Source: Hymenobacter siberiensis
Lineage (GTDB): Bacteria; Bacteroidota; Bacteroidia; Cytophagales; Hymenobacteraceae
Length of the DNA stretch: 64,000 nucleotides
Reading direction: 5' to 3'
Assembly: GCF_018967865.2 (NCBI RefSeq)
Contig: NZ_JAHLZY020000001.1
Coordinates: 3,534,001-3,598,000 of the forward strand
In this document: piece after piece, positions 42,242 through 51,815 of the stretch
How positions within the stretch are numbered: the first letter of the stretch is position 1
How the letters are laid out: each line of letters starts with the position of its first letter
The notes under the pieces: model-generated
Databases searched by the model: none
What the model saw: only the letters and a program-made list of their open reading frames with translations
What the model was told of the DNA's origin: nothing
Position numbers and translations under genes: made by a program

Positions 42242-45200
42242 TTGCCTGTTTGGTTTGGCCTTCGTTCCGAAGCTGATTTCCGGCCCGCGCTGCGCCGCCG
42301 CACCAGCTTTTCATGGGCCGGCCGGGCCCTGTCCGGCCTCTTTTTTTTATTGCTGACCGGCGCACCGGGCACCGCCCGGGCCCAGACCGGCACGCCCGCC
42401 CAGCCCAAGCCCAAAACCGCCCGCAAAGCCAAAATTCAGGCCCGCAAGGCGCGGGTGAAGGCCATTCTGGCGGCCCCCACCAGCCAGGGTGCCACCACCA
42501 CCAGGGCCCGCCCCAAGGCCATTCCGGCCGCCAAGCCCGGCCAGCGCGCCGGCTCAGCCCCCACCCCACCGGTGCGCAATATTTCTGTGGACCCGCGCGA
42601 CCCCGTGGGGCCGCCGCCGCCCGGCGTGCGCAACACCGGCCAGTCGCGGGTGCCCGGCGCTTCGCACAAGGCCGTGCCCGATACCCTGGCCCTCCCCAGC
42701 GGCCTCGCCATGCCCACCGACACCAGCAGGCTAGTGAACGGCATGCGCCGCGCCAACGACTCGCTGCAAGTGGCGGCCCGGCCCAAAGGCCAAATCGAGA
42801 GCACGATAAAGTACCAGGCCCAGGACTCCATTCAGTTTGATGTGACCCAGAAGGTGGCGCGGCTGTATAACAAGTCCAGCGTGACGTATGGCGACACCGA
42901 CCTCAAGGCCTACCTCATCACGATAAACTACGGCACCAACACCATGCAGGCCGACGGCCGGCTCGACACGCTGAAAAACAAGGTGGAAGGCCGGCCCGTA
43001 CTCAAGGACAAGGGCGGCCTGTACACGGCCGGTAGCATTGCCTACAATTTCAAGAGCAAAAAGGCCAAGGTGACCGAGGCCGTGACCACCCAAGGCGAAG
43101 GCTACGTGAGCGCCGCCACCATCAAGCGGATGCCCAACGGCGACATCAACGGCCTGAACGGACGCTACACCACCTGCAACCTGGAGCACCCGCACTTCTA
43201 CATTCAGGCCAGGAAGATGAAGGTGATTCCGGGGAAGGAAGTGGTGACCGGGCCGTTCAACCTCGTGATTGGCGACATTCCCACGCCGCTGGGCTTTCTG
43301 TTCGGCTTTTTCCCCACGCCCAATAAGAGCCGGGGCTCGGGCGTGCTCATTCCCACCTTCGGGCAGGCCGCCGACCGGGGCTACTTCCTCACCAACGGCG
43401 GCTACTACTTCGCCCCGAACGACTACATTGGCGTGCGCCTCACCGGCGATATCTACGCCGGCAACGCCCAGTCCTGGGGCGGCTTTGGGGCCACCGCCGA
43501 TTTTTCGTACCTGAAACGCTACACCTACCAGGGCAATTTCAACTTCCGCTTCTCGAACCGGCCCCTCAACCCCATTCTGACTACCGACGCGCTCACGACC
43601 ACGCCGGTTTACATCAAGCCGCCGTCGGCCAACTCATTCTGGGTAACCTGGAACCACACGCCGGTGCCCAAGCCGGGCGGGGGCCGCTTCACGGCCAGCG
43701 TGAACGCCGGCACCAGCAGCTTCAACAAGGTAAACAGCTTCGATGCCCGCCGCTACCTCTCCACGCAGTTCAGCTCCAGCATTGGCTACGCGAAGCAGAT
43801 TCGGAACTCGCCCTGGAACTACGACATCAAAGCCAGCCAGAGCCAGGGCACCGATGGCACCATGACCTTCGTGCTGCCCGACGTCAGCGTAGGCCTGGCC
43901 CGCCAGTACCCCTACCAATGGTTCGGCATTCAGCCGGGCGCGGGTGGCAAGTTTGGTTCCAAATCCTACGAGCAGTTCACGTTCAGCTACAACCTCACGG
44001 CCCGCAACGAGCTGAGCAACGTGCTCACGGCCCGCAGCCTCAGCAATGGCCTGCCGCTGCTGGGCGGCACCAGCGCATCGACCAATATTCCGGTGAGCTT
44101 TGCCAATATCGGCCGGCTGCTGGCCAACTCCCGCAACGGCATGCAGCACCAGTTTGGCATCGGGCTGGGTTCGTACTCCATCGGGCCGCACCTCAAGATG
44201 AGCCCGTCGGTGTCGTACAGCGAAGTGTGGTTTGCCCAAAAGCTCAACTACAGCTACGTTTCCGGGGCTAATGCCGTACGCATCGACACCACCTACGGCT
44301 TCAACCGCGTGAACAGCTACTCGGGGTCCGTGAGCCTGAACACCACGTTCTACGGCACTATTGTGCGCAAGGGCACGCATAAAATTCAGGCCATCCGCCA
44401 CAAGGCCACGCCCAGCCTGAACTACGCCTACGCCCCGCCGCTGAATGAAAACAGGAATGTGTTTCCGCTGGGGTCAACCGTACTGAGGGGCTATACGAAC
44501 CAGTTTGGCCAGACCTTATTCGCCGACAACCCCACCGATGCCGCTATTCTCAATGGCTACGCCTTCAATAATTACAACAACTTCCTGTACGCCGTGCCCG
44601 GCGGCTCGCGGCAGAGCCAGGTTTCCTTCAGCCTGCAAAACTCGGTGGAGATGAAGGTGCGCGATTCCAAAGACACCACCGGCCTCAATCCCTTCAAAAA
44701 AGTGAGCCTGATTGACGGGCTTGATTTCAACATCGGCTATAATTTTGCCGCCCCTAAAGATGTCCAGGCCCTCACGCCACTGAACGTGATTTTCCGCACC
44801 CAAGTCGCCAAAAAGCTCAGCCTCAACAGCGGGGCCAGCTTCGAAGCGTACCAGCGCGACAGCCGGGGTCTGCCCACCAATAAGTTTCTCTTTGAAGCCA
44901 ACCCGCGCAAGTTTTTGCGCCTGGCCTCGGCCACCTTCCAGACCAATTACAGCTTCAACCCGGCCAGCGGCAAGAAAAAAACCGTGGTACCCCGCGCCGT
45001 AGCCCCGGCCAACAACCCCAGCCTGGGCGCGGTGGGCCCCAACTACTACGCCGACTACGTCGATTTCGACATTCCGTGGGAGCTCAACCTGTCATATTCG
45101 GCCGGCTACACGACCAATGCCGTGCCCCTCACCTCGGAGTATCTCAAGAAAAACCAGCGCCCGCCCATCCTGGCCCTCAACAACATTCGCGCCGACGGCT

Positions 45201-45433
45201 CCATCAAGCTCACCGAAAATCTGCGCTTCACCACCGGCTTTGGCTACGACTTTACTAGTCAGGCCGTCACGTTCCCCACCGTCTCCTTCTTCCGCGACCT
45301 GCACTGCTGGCAGATTAACGGCACCTGGATTCCCTTTGGCCAGCTCAAGGGCTACAACTTCACCATCGCGGCCAAGAGCAGCCTGTTGCAGGACCTCAAG
45401 CTGAACCGCAACCGCTACGCGCAGTACCAGTAG
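42242..45433 (+). CDS. lptD: LptD-like LPS-assembly outer-membrane protein
   Basis: About 1,063 residues. A basic N-terminus and hydrophobic segment ([20 protein letters not shown]) act as signal peptide, then a Lys/Pro/Ala-rich spacer. The OstA/jellyroll part begins near [20 protein letters not shown] and carries [20 protein letters not shown] and [24 protein letters not shown] text; the barrel starts [20 protein letters not shown] and [20 protein letters not shown], hallmarks of Bacteroidota LptD. It inserts lipopolysaccharide into the outer leaflet. No ATG fits: TTG 42242 is proposed from frame and promoter position, and an ATG at 42143 would lie upstream of that promoter, within the start of the divergent amidase gene. 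The start is therefore the least certain part. Confidence 0.85.
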   Translation: MPVWFGLRSEADFRPALRRRTSFSWAGRALSGLFFLLLTGAPGTARAQTGTPAQPKPKTARKAKIQARKARVKAILAAPTSQGATTTRARPKAIPAAKPGQRAGSAPTPPVRNISVDPRDPVGPPPPGVRNTGQSRVPGASHKAVPDTLALPSGLAMPTDTSRLVNGMRRANDSLQVAARPKGQIESTIKYQAQDSIQFDVTQKVARLYNKSSVTYGDTDLKAYLITINYGTNTMQADGRLDTLKNKVEGRPVLKDKGGLYTAGSIAYNFKSKKAKVTEAVTTQGEGYVSAATIKRMPNGDINGLNGRYTTCNLEHPHFYIQARKMKVIPGKEVVTGPFNLVIGDIPTPLGFLFGFFPTPNKSRGSGVLIPTFGQAADRGYFLTNGGYYFAPNDYIGVRLTGDIYAGNAQSWGGFGATADFSYLKRYTYQGNFNFRFSNRPLNPILTTDALTTTPVYIKPPSANSFWVTWNHTPVPKPGGGRFTASVNAGTSSFNKVNSFDARRYLSTQFSSSIGYAKQIRNSPWNYDIKASQSQGTDGTMTFVLPDVSVGLARQYPYQWFGIQPGAGGKFGSKSYEQFTFSYNLTARNELSNVLTARSLSNGLPLLGGTSASTNIPVSFANIGRLLANSRNGMQHQFGIGLGSYSIGPHLKMSPSVSYSEVWFAQKLNYSYVSGANAVRIDTTYGFNRVNSYSGSVSLNTTFYGTIVRKGTHKIQAIRHKATPSLNYAYAPPLNENRNVFPLGSTVLRGYTNQFGQTLFADNPTDAAILNGYAFNNYNNFLYAVPGGSRQSQVSFSLQNSVEMKVRDSKDTTGLNPFKKVSLIDGLDFNIGYNFAAPKDVQALTPLNVIFRTQVAKKLSLNSGASFEAYQRDSRGLPTNKFLFEANPRKFLRLASATFQTNYSFNPASGKKKTVVPRAVAPANNPSLGAVGPNYYADYVDFDIPWELNLSYSAGYTTNAVPLTSEYLKKNQRPPILALNNIRADGSIKLTENLRFTTGFGYDFTSQAVTFPTVSFFRDLHCWQINGTWIPFGQLKGYNFTIAAKSSLLQDLKLNRNRYAQYQ

Positions 45434-45463
45434 CCTTCGACCCAGCCAATACGCTTCGTTTTC

Positions 45464-45492
45464 AGCCCCTGCGCTCCGGCCAGGGGCTTTTT
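45464..45492 (+). terminator. Rho-independent terminator of lptD
   Basis: Stem AGCCCCTG/CAGGGGCT with loop CGCTCCGGC and a T5 run, 30 bases past the lptD stop and upstream of panB. Confidence 0.85.
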
Positions 45493-45573
45493 GCTGCCCG
45501 CTCCGCGCCGGGTAACGAAATTGTTGCCAGCTTTGTCCCGCCAAACGGCCTCTTATTCGCAAACCTGCCCGCC

Positions 45574-46389
45574 ATGTCTCAGCACAAGGAAGTCAAACTC
45601 GTTACCACCCACCAGATGCTCGCCATGAAGGAGCGGGGGGAAAAAATCTCCATGCTCACGGCCTACGACTACTCGATGGCCCAGATTCTCGATGGCGCGG
45701 GCATCGACGTGCTGCTCGTCGGCGACTCGGCCTCCAACGTCATGGCCGGCCACGAAACCACCCTCCCCATCACCCTCGACCAGATGATATACCACGCCCA
45801 AAGCGTGGTGCGCGCCGTGAAGCGCGCCTTCGTGGTGGTCGATATGCCTTTCGGCTCCTACCAGGGCAACTCCTCCGAGGCCTTGCGCTCGGCCATCCGC
45901 ATCATGAAGGAGTCGGGCGGCCACGGCATCAAGCTCGAAGGCGGCTCCGAGATTAAAGACAGCATCACGCGCATTCTCACGGCCGGCATCCCGGTGATGG
46001 GCCACCTCGGCCTCACGCCGCAGTCCATCTACAAGTTCGGCACCTACAGCGTGCGCGCCAAGGAAGAAGCCGAAGCCCAGAAGCTGCTTGAAGATGCCCG
46101 CCTGCTCCAGGAAATAGGCTGCTTCGGCCTGGTACTGGAGAAAATTCCCGCCTCCCTGGCCAAGCAGGTCGCCGAGGAGCTCACCATTCCCGTCATCGGC
46201 ATCGGCGCCGGCCCCGACGTTGACGGCCAAGTTCTGGTCGTGCACGACCTGCTGGGCATCACCAAGGAGTTCAAGCCCCGCTTCCTGCGCCGCTACGCCG
46301 AGCTGCACGACATCATGACCGAAGCCGTGGAACACTACGTGGCCGACGTGAAAAGCCGCGAGTTTCCGAGCAAAGAGGAGGGGTATTAG
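45574..46389 (+). CDS. panB: 3-methyl-2-oxobutanoate hydroxymethyltransferase
   Basis: A 271-residue TIM-barrel enzyme. Signatures are [100 protein letters not shown] and [20 protein letters not shown]. It transfers a hydroxymethyl group from methylene-tetrahydrofolate to alpha-ketoisovalerate, the first committed step of pantothenate and CoA synthesis, in the cytosol. Metal is bound by the conserved aspartates in GDSAS and VDMPF and E in the KLEGG loop. Other pan genes are not in the window. A short type-1 palindrome follows the stop. Confidence 0.96.
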   Translation: MSQHKEVKLVTTHQMLAMKERGEKISMLTAYDYSMAQILDGAGIDVLLVGDSASNVMAGHETTLPITLDQMIYHAQSVVRAVKRAFVVVDMPFGSYQGNSSEALRSAIRIMKESGGHGIKLEGGSEIKDSITRILTAGIPVMGHLGLTPQSIYKFGTYSVRAKEEAEAQKLLEDARLLQEIGCFGLVLEKIPASLAKQVAEELTIPVIGIGAGPDVDGQVLVVHDLLGITKEFKPRFLRRYAELHDIMTEAVEHYVADVKSREFPSKEEGY

Positions 46390-46405
46390 GTTGGAAGCGA
46401 GCCTT

Positions 46406-46445
46406 CAGAACGTCATGCTGAGCGCCGCCGAAGCATGACGTTCTG
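46406..46445. repeat. Short type-1 palindrome
   Basis: CAGAACGTCATGCTGAGCGC and its complement form a compact hairpin; it is nearly the same as 19449-19492. Confidence 0.8.
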
Positions 46446-46597
46446 AAGCAATCCATTCACTCCCGTCCAGCTTCGTATCTTCGCTGCGCTAACAGCAAGA
46501 GCGGAGTGCCCCGTGAGTGTGGTCTGACGACGTGCGATGGCCCCCGAGGGGCCCGGCCCGCTCCTGCGAATACTCATATCCCGCCCGTTACCACCGC

Positions 46598-47308
46598 GTG
46601 AATCGTCCCAACATCTGGTCCGAAGGCAGAGAAATTCTGTTCGAAGACAACCATCTTCTCGTCATCAACAAGCCCGCCGGCCTGCTCGTGCAGGGCGACG
46701 CCACTGGCGACGAGCCCCTCTCCAAAAAAGCCGCCGAGTACCTGCGCTTCAAGTACAAGAAGCCCGGCGAAGCCTTCGTAGGCGTGTGCCACCGCATCGA
46801 CCGGCCGGTATCGGGCATCGTCATTCTGGCCAAAACCAGCAAGGCGCTGAGCCGCCTGAATGAAATGTTTCGGGACGATAAAATCCACAAAACGTACTGG
46901 GCCCTCACCGGCCGGCCGCCCGTGCCCGAAAACGGCACCCTCATCCACTGGCTGGTGAAGGATACCGTGCGCAACGTCACTAAAGCCTACTCCGAGAAGC
47001 ACAGCCAGGGCCTGCGCTCCGAGCTAAGCTACGAGCTGCTGGGCATGGCCGGCAACCGTTATTTATTGCAGGTGAACCCCGTGACGGGCCGCCCGCACCA
47101 GATTCGGACCCAGCTGGCCACCGGCCTCGGCACCCCCATCATCGGCGACGTGAAATACGGCTTCATCGCCCCGCTGCCCGATGTAAGCATTGCCCTGCAC
47201 GCCCGCCAGCTGCAGCTGCAGCACCCCGTCACGAAGGAGCTGATGACCTTTGTGGCCCCCCTGCCTGATGCTCCCCACTGGGATGCGGCCCGCGCGTACT
47301 ACAAGTAA
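46598..47308 (+). CDS. RluA-family pseudouridine synthase
   Basis: A 236-residue synthase from GTG 46598. It has no S4 domain: the catalytic fold starts at once (ILFEDNHLLVINKPAGLLVQ), with the signature VGVCHRIDRPVSGIVILAKT containing catalytic D68, and PVTGRPHQIRTQLATGLGTP and IIGDVKYGF as later motifs. RluA enzymes isomerise uridine in tRNA or 23S rRNA. The precise target is unknown; the S4-less form resembles RluA/TruC-type members. The open frame extends upstream to 46517 but those codons look non-coding, and GTG 46598 precedes the conserved N-terminus NRPNIWSEGREILFEDN. A leader of about 110 bases with no gene lies before it. Confidence 0.88.
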   Translation: MNRPNIWSEGREILFEDNHLLVINKPAGLLVQGDATGDEPLSKKAAEYLRFKYKKPGEAFVGVCHRIDRPVSGIVILAKTSKALSRLNEMFRDDKIHKTYWALTGRPPVPENGTLIHWLVKDTVRNVTKAYSEKHSQGLRSELSYELLGMAGNRYLLQVNPVTGRPHQIRTQLATGLGTPIIGDVKYGFIAPLPDVSIALHARQLQLQHPVTKELMTFVAPLPDAPHWDAARAYYK

Positions 47309-47313
47309 GCACC

Positions 47314-47418
47314 TGTCATCCTGAGCTTGCGAACCGAAGGTCGGCGTAGCCAAGGACCTTATCACGTTCGAACTGCCTGGTGAGGCGTGACAAGGTCCTT
47401 AGCAAACTCAGGCTGACA
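47314..47418. repeat. Type-1 intergenic palindromic element
   Basis: TGTCATCCTGAGCTTGCGAA and an inner AAGGACCTTATCACG pair with the inverted arm ending CTCAGGCTGACA. A GAACCGAAGGTCGGCGTAGC insert interrupts the left arm. Confidence 0.75.
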
Positions 47419-47561
47419 AACACCTGCCGAAGGTGCAAGATTTTGGCCTTCCCAGCCCAAATCCCGTGCTGCGCCTACCCCGGCCGTAATTTTGTATTGT
47501 CGCTGCTGAACCTAAGCCCAAGCCTTTTACTTGTACAGTCAGCTTCTCTATTCCAGCTCGT

Positions 47562-48350
47562 ATGGCTATCCTCATTTTCTTCGTTGCCCACTATTACTTA
47601 TCCCTGTTCACGCAGACGTTTTATCTGCACCGCTACGCGGCGCACAAAATGTTCACGATGAACAAGTTCTGGGAGAAGTTCTTCTTCCTGTTCACCTACA
47701 TCTGCCAGGGCAGCAGCTTCCTCTCGCCCCGGGCCTACGCGCTGCTGCACCGCATGCACCACGCCTACTCAGACACCGCCCTGGACCCGCACTCGCCCCA
47801 CTTCTCGAACAACGCGTTCGATATGATGTGGAAGACCAAGGTGATTTACAACGACGTGGTGAACAACGAGCACGAAGGCGCCAAGCGCTTCGAGGGCGAC
47901 ATTCCGGAGTGGAAGTGGCTCGACAAGTTCGGCGGCACCGTGTACTCGCGCCTTGGCTGGGGCACGGCTTACGTGCTGTTTTACATCAACTTCGCCACGG
48001 CCTGGTGGCAGTATCTGCTGCTCCCCATTCACTTCCTGATGGGTCCTATCCACGGGGCCATCGTGAACTGGGGCGGCCATAAATACGGCTACCAGAACTT
48101 CGACAACCGCGACAAATCGCGCAACACCCTGGCCCTAGATTTCCTGGCTTTCGGCGAGCTCTTCCAGAACAACCACCACAAGCTGCCCATGCGTGTCAAC
48201 TTCGGCGTGAAGTGGTGGGAATTCGACCCTACTTATGTGGCTATCTGGAGTTTGGATAAGGTCGGCGTGATTAAGATTAAGCGCAAAAACATGAACCTGA
48301 ACACGATGTCGAAACTGGCAAAGCCCAAGCGCGAAGCCATGGCGGCGTAG
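47562..48350 (+). CDS. Acyl-CoA/fatty-acid desaturase
   Basis: A 262-residue integral membrane desaturase. The three histidine boxes are HRYAAH (23-28), HRMHH (63-67) and QNNHH (202-206), with an additional NWGGHKYGY at about 169-177, giving the di-iron site of stearoyl-CoA desaturase-like enzymes. Hydrophobic segments precede each pair (ILIFFVAHYYLSLFTQTFYL, VLFYINFATAWWQYLLLPIH). It inserts a double bond in acyl chains of membrane lipids. The C-terminus is Lys-rich (LAKPKREAMAA). Its transcript ends at a strong hairpin at 48466-48495 just after a type-1 repeat. Confidence 0.9.
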   Translation: MAILIFFVAHYYLSLFTQTFYLHRYAAHKMFTMNKFWEKFFFLFTYICQGSSFLSPRAYALLHRMHHAYSDTALDPHSPHFSNNAFDMMWKTKVIYNDVVNNEHEGAKRFEGDIPEWKWLDKFGGTVYSRLGWGTAYVLFYINFATAWWQYLLLPIHFLMGPIHGAIVNWGGHKYGYQNFDNRDKSRNTLALDFLAFGELFQNNHHKLPMRVNFGVKWWEFDPTYVAIWSLDKVGVIKIKRKNMNLNTMSKLAKPKREAMAA

Positions 48351-48354
48351 TTAT

Positions 48355-48463
48355 AACGTCATTCCGAGCGCAGTCGAGGAATCTCGCGTGCAATAAGTAA
48401 TTCAATCACAAAAGAGGATTGCTGCCATACGCGAGATTCCTCGGCTGCGCTCGGAATGACGTT
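48355..48463. repeat. Type-1 intergenic palindromic element
   Basis: AACGTCATTCCGAGCGCAGT and inner GAGGAATCTCGCGTG pair with arms ending CTCGGAATGACGTT around an AT-rich centre; arms are close to perfect. Confidence 0.85.
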
Positions 48464-48465
48464 GT

Positions 48466-48495
48466 AAAGCCCTGGCTCCGCGCCAGGGCTTTTTT
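48466..48495 (+). terminator. Rho-independent terminator of the desaturase gene
   Basis: Stem AAAGCCCTGG/CCAGGGCTTT with loop CTCCGCG followed by T residues, between the type-1 repeat and the rpsP promoter. Confidence 0.85.
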
Positions 48496-48529
48496 ATGTC
48501 CAAGCCTAGCTAATACCCTGAACAAACGT

Positions 48530-48537
48530 TACCTTTG
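48530..48537 (+). promoter_or_regulatory. -7 promoter element (TACCTTTG) of rpsP
   Basis: Exact TAnnTTTG, 63 bases upstream of the rpsP ATG, after the preceding terminator. No TTG at the usual distance. Confidence 0.6.
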
Positions 48538-48600
48538 CACTCCCAATTTCGGGAAACCCTAACCCGACGGACGAGCTCCGTCACACAACCCCACCGGTTT

Positions 48601-49146
48601 ATGGCAGTTAAAATCCGCCTCGCCCGCCGTGGCCGCAAAAAGGCCGCGACTTACGACATCGTAGTAGCTGACGCCCGCGCTCCCCGCGATGGCCGTTTCA
48701 TCGAGAAAATCGGTACCTACAACCCCCAAACCAACCCCGCCACCATCAACTACGACGCCGACCGTGCGTTCTACTGGATGATGACTGGTGCTCAGCCGAC
48801 CGACACCGTTCGGGCCATGCTCAGCTACCGCGGCGTGCTCTACCGTCGTCACCTGCAGCTGGGTGTCGACAAGGGTGCCATCACCCAGGAAGTTGCTGAC
48901 CAGCGTTTCAGCGCCTGGAAAGACGAGAAAGATGCTAAAATCGAAGGCAAGCGCACTGGCCTCGATGATGCCAAGGCTACCGCCAAGAAAGCTGCTTTCG
49001 ACGCCGAAACCAAGGTGAAGGACAACCGCGCCGAGGTGCAGCGCCAGAAGGCTGCTGCCCTGCTGGCCGCCAACGCGCCCGCTCCTGCTGCCGAAGAAGC
49101 TACCGAGGCTCCGGCCGAAGAGGCTACCGAAGCTGCTGCCGAGTAG
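48601..49146 (+). CDS. rpsP: 30S ribosomal protein S16
   Basis: A 181-residue S16. The conserved domain is [60 protein letters not shown] and [20 protein letters not shown]. The E. coli protein has 82 residues; here about 100 more follow, charged then Ala/Glu-rich ([20 protein letters not shown]), as in other Bacteroidota. It binds 16S rRNA in early 30S assembly. It leads the conserved rpsP-rimM-trmD-rplS cluster. ATG 48601 fits the family N-terminus; the frame upstream of it lies in the leader. Confidence 0.96.
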   Translation: MAVKIRLARRGRKKAATYDIVVADARAPRDGRFIEKIGTYNPQTNPATINYDADRAFYWMMTGAQPTDTVRAMLSYRGVLYRRHLQLGVDKGAITQEVADQRFSAWKDEKDAKIEGKRTGLDDAKATAKKAAFDAETKVKDNRAEVQRQKAAALLAANAPAPAAEEATEAPAEEATEAAAE

Positions 49147-49169
49147 GTTGTACGGTTTCTGAAAACCGA

Positions 49170-49222
49170 AAGCGTTTGGGAGTTGTGAGCCGGACCGGCT
49201 GGCAACCCCCAGACGCTTTTTC
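49170..49222 (+). terminator. Intercistronic hairpin between rpsP and rimM
   Basis: AGCGTTTGGG pairs with CCCAGACGCT, followed by a T5 run; an inner GCCGG/CCGGC stem adds to it. It may attenuate expression of rimM relative to rpsP. Confidence 0.6.
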
Positions 49223-49240
49223 GTTATCCCCTCCCCTATT

Positions 49241-49807
49241 ATGACGCTCGACGAAACCTATCAGCTCGGCTACCTCATCAAAACCCACGGCCTGCGCGGC
49301 CAAATAGTGGCCCACTTCGACGTGGATGATGTAGCTGCTTACACCAAGCTCAAAACGGTGTACCTGACCTTGGCCGGCGCGCCCACCAAGCTGGTGGAGC
49401 ACCACATCGAAAAGGTGCAGCCCCAATCCGGCAACAAAGTGCTGCTGAAGCTGCGCGGCATCGACCGCATTGAGGAAGCCGAGCCCCTGCGCGGCTCGCA
49501 GCTACACCTGCCCCTGGCTGCCCTGCCCGAGCTCGAAGAAGACCAGTTCTACTTCCACGACGTTATCGGCTTCACCGTGGTAGATGAAAATATGGGCCCG
49601 CTGGGCACCGTAGAGAACTTCTACGAGCTACCCCAGCAGGACATGCTGGCCATGAGCTACCAGGGCCAGGAAGTGCTAATTCCGGTAGTGGATGAGCTGA
49701 TTAGCCACGCCGACCACGCCAAAAAAGAGATTTACGTGAACCTGCCCGACGGCCTGCTCGACGTGTACCTCAAGCCCAGTACCCGCCAGCAGGACGAAGC
49801 CGAGTAG
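49241..49807 (+). CDS. rimM: Ribosome maturation factor RimM
   Basis: A 188-residue two-domain protein. The N-terminal barrel has QLGYLIKTHGLRGQIVAHFD (family motif G-x-KTHGLRGE-like), and the PRC-barrel-like C-terminal domain has EEDQFYFHDVIGFTVVDENM, LGTVENFYELPQQDMLAMSY and QEVLIPVVDELISHADHAKK, then EIYVNLPDGLLD. It binds S19 and helps process the 30S head. It is read with rpsP upstream after a hairpin and with trmD downstream across a 100-base type-2 repeat. Confidence 0.95.
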   Translation: MTLDETYQLGYLIKTHGLRGQIVAHFDVDDVAAYTKLKTVYLTLAGAPTKLVEHHIEKVQPQSGNKVLLKLRGIDRIEEAEPLRGSQLHLPLAALPELEEDQFYFHDVIGFTVVDENMGPLGTVENFYELPQQDMLAMSYQGQEVLIPVVDELISHADHAKKEIYVNLPDGLLDVYLKPSTRQQDEAE

Positions 49808-49810
49808 AAA

Positions 49811-49902
49811 CAGCTTTTAGCTGTCAGCCATTAGCTTTTAACTCTCAAATTTCACAAAACAGAGAGATGAGCTAACAGCTAAAAGCTATTGGCTAACAGC
49901 TA
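49811..49902. repeat. Type-2 repeat between rimM and trmD
   Basis: CAGCTTTTAGCTGTCAGCCA on the left and GAGCTAACAGCTAAAAGCTA on the right, an inverted TTAGCTG-family element ending 5 bases before the trmD ATG. Confidence 0.75.
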
Positions 49903-49907
49903 AAAAA

Positions 49908-50582
49908 ATGAGAATCGACATCCTTACCTGCCTGCCGGAGCTGCTCGTCAGCCCCTTCGCCCATTCCATCGTGAAGCGGGCGCAGGACAAGGGTCTGGCC
50001 GAAATCCACGTCCACCAGCTGCGCGACAAAGCCATCAACAAGCACGGTCAAATTGATGACTTCGTGTTTGGGGGCGGCGCGGGTATGGTGCTGCGCGTGG
50101 AGCCCATTGCGGCGTGGATAGACGAGCTGATGGCCGACCGTACCTACGACGCCATCATCTACCTCACGCCTGATGGCGAAACCCTGCGCCAGCCGCTGGC
50201 CAACCGCCTCTCGCTGATGCAGAATATCATCATGCTCTGCGGCCATTACAAGGGCATTGATGAGCGCATCCGCCAAACCTACATCACCCACGAAATCAGC
50301 GTGGGCGACTATGTGCTGAGCGGCGGTGAGCTCGGCGCGGCCATTCTGGTCGATGCCGTGGTGCGGCTGCTGCCGGGCGTGCTGGGCAACGAAGAATCGG
50401 CTTTGTCCGATTCTTTTCAGGACGATTTGCTGGCTCCGCCCATCTACACCCGGCCCGCCGAGTGGCGTGGGCAGGCCGTACCGGAAATCCTGCTTTCGGG
50501 CAACACCCCCAAAATCGAAGAGTGGCGGCACGACCAGGCCCTGGCCCGCACGCAGGCCCGCCGCCCCGATTTGCTCTCGTAG
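49908..50582 (+). CDS. trmD: tRNA (guanine-37-N1) methyltransferase
   Basis: A 224-residue SPOUT enzyme. [20 protein letters not shown] and [20 protein letters not shown] open the fold; the trefoil knot with the AdoMet site is [20 protein letters not shown] then [20 protein letters not shown]. The C-terminal domain has [20 protein letters not shown] and [20 protein letters not shown], which contact tRNA. It methylates G37 next to the anticodon and prevents +1 frameshifting; it works in the cytosol as a dimer. Third gene of the S16 cluster. Confidence 0.96.
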   Translation: MRIDILTCLPELLVSPFAHSIVKRAQDKGLAEIHVHQLRDKAINKHGQIDDFVFGGGAGMVLRVEPIAAWIDELMADRTYDAIIYLTPDGETLRQPLANRLSLMQNIIMLCGHYKGIDERIRQTYITHEISVGDYVLSGGELGAAILVDAVVRLLPGVLGNEESALSDSFQDDLLAPPIYTRPAEWRGQAVPEILLSGNTPKIEEWRHDQALARTQARRPDLLS

Positions 50583-50645
50583 CGCATGCTTTAGCTTGCG
50601 CAGTCGTTGAATTGACAGCAAATCAGGGAACAAGCTAACGCATGT
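50583..50645. repeat. Inverted repeat between trmD and rplS
   Basis: GCGCATGCTTTAGCTTGCGC and GGGAACAAGCTAACGCATGT pair imperfectly. It shares GCTTTAGCTTGC with the element at 7090-7178. Confidence 0.6.
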
Positions 50646-50657
50646 TCTACAAATCAC

Positions 50658-50688
50658 TTGCTAAACCCACGGGAAAGCGCTATCTTTG
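50658..50688 (+). promoter_or_regulatory. Full consensus promoter of rplS (TTG-N20-TATCTTTG)
   Basis: TTG at 50658-50660 and TATCTTTG at 50681-50688 with a 20-base spacer match the Bacteroidota consensus. rplS can be transcribed separately from trmD; the leader is about 60 bases. Confidence 0.75.
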
Positions 50689-50751
50689 CGCTCCGTTTCG
50701 ATAAAATACTAATTCCCGACGGCGGCGCCGTCTTTCGCAATTTTCTCAGCC

Positions 50752-51135
50752 ATGAGCGTACTACTTGACTTTATCCAGGCCGAATCGCAGGAGCGCCGCG
50801 CCAGCTTCCCTCTGTTCGCCGCCGGCGACACCGTGAACGTGCACGTAAAAATCCGCGAAGGTGCCAAGGAACGCATTCAGCAGTTCCAGGGCGTTGTTCT
50901 TCAGCGTCGTAACCCCAGCTCCAACGGTGAAACCTTCACCGTTCGCAAGATTTCGAACCAAATCGGTACCGAGCGTATCTTCCCCCTGCTGTCGCCTAAC
51001 ATCGAGAAAATCGAGGTTATCCGTCGCGGTAAAGTACGTCGCGCCCGTCTGTTCTACCTGCGTGGCCTCTCGGGCAAGCAGGCTCGTATCAAAGAGCGTC
51101 GCTTGAACCCGGTAGCCAAGGCGGCCGTAGCTTAA
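50752..51135 (+). CDS. rplS: 50S ribosomal protein L19
   Basis: A 127-residue L19: [60 protein letters not shown] and [20 protein letters not shown], then [20 protein letters not shown]. It sits at the 30S-50S interface, near bridge B6/B8. It closes the rpsP-rimM-trmD cluster, has its own strong promoter and is followed by a terminator. Length is normal for the phylum. Confidence 0.97.
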   Translation: MSVLLDFIQAESQERRASFPLFAAGDTVNVHVKIREGAKERIQQFQGVVLQRRNPSSNGETFTVRKISNQIGTERIFPLLSPNIEKIEVIRRGKVRRARLFYLRGLSGKQARIKERRLNPVAKAAVA

Positions 51136-51164
51136 GTATTGCCGCAGCCGCAAGGCTGCCCCAC

Positions 51165-51201
51165 AAAAAAACCGACTCCCCAAAAGAGAGTCGGTTTTTT
51201 T
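51165..51201 (+). terminator. Rho-independent terminator of rplS
   Basis: ACCGACTC/GAGTCGGT stem with an A-run before and T7 after; works on both strands and also ends the convergent small gene. Confidence 0.88.
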
Positions 51202-51243
51202 GCGTGTAATACGGCCGGCTATGTCACCGGTAGTATTGCAGCT

Positions 51244-51654
51244 CTAGCTATTCGATGCCGAGTCGGCCTTCAAATCCTCCGCAGGAGTATTCTCCTCATC
51301 GTGGCCCAGCTGCTTGGCTGCGGCCAGCAATGCCTCGCTCAGCGCTTTTACGCGGGGCTGCGTGTTGCCATCGGCAAAAACGGCAGCGCGGTCAGTGTTG
51401 GTACCCATCCGATGCAGGAGCTTGCGCACGAGCTGCATGTCGGGGTTGCTGGTGCCGCCAAAATGGGCTTTCAGGTCCTGCAAATCAACCACTACCTGGT
51501 GTAGTTCGGGGTTGTCGAGGGCCTTCACGTCGGCAATCCATTGCTGCAGGGTATTGTCGAGGCCTGCGCGGGCCAGCGCTTCGGTAAGGCTGCCGCCGAG
51601 CAGTTCGATGGTGCTATCGAGATGAACCTGGTGTTGAACTTCGGTCTTTTCCAT
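51244..51654 (-). CDS. Small uncharacterised protein
   Basis: A 136-residue soluble protein (MEKTEVQHQVHLDSTIELLG, GSLTEALARAGLDNTLQQWI, RKLLHRMGTNTDRAAVFADG), mostly helical and ending in an acidic tail (DEENTPAEDLKADSASNS). No family is recognised. ATG 51654 is preferred; the longer frame to 51816 runs through the terminator hairpin of the upstream gene. The codon use is like that of neighbouring genes, so it is probably expressed. It is convergent with rplS. Confidence 0.55.
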   Translation of the reverse strand: MEKTEVQHQVHLDSTIELLGGSLTEALARAGLDNTLQQWIADVKALDNPELHQVVVDLQDLKAHFGGTSNPDMQLVRKLLHRMGTNTDRAAVFADGNTQPRVKALSEALLAAAKQLGHDEENTPAEDLKADSASNS

Positions 51655-51743
51655 GGGTGGGGTGTCTTGGGTTGGATTAATAGGGCAGCAAGTACTGCCT
51701 TTATTGCCAACGTAGTTGAGCCGGCAGGGTTGGGCGCAGGGCA

Positions 51744-51781
51744 AACAAAAAGCTCCACCGGTGCGGGTGGAGCTTTTTGTT
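51744..51781 (-). terminator. Rho-independent terminator of the secreted coiled-coil gene
   Basis: AACAAAAAGCTCCACC pairs exactly with GGTGGAGCTTTTTGTT around GGTGCG. It lies 35 bases past the stop at 51816. Confidence 0.88.
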
Positions 51782-51815
51782 CTGGCAGGCATTTGACGGC
51801 CGGGGCCGGCGGACA

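Noticed and set aside
46490..46580. Possible 4.5S RNA, tmRNA or fluoride riboswitch before the RluA-type gene
   Set aside because: The conserved cores of these RNAs are not present; only generic GC-rich palindromes are seen.
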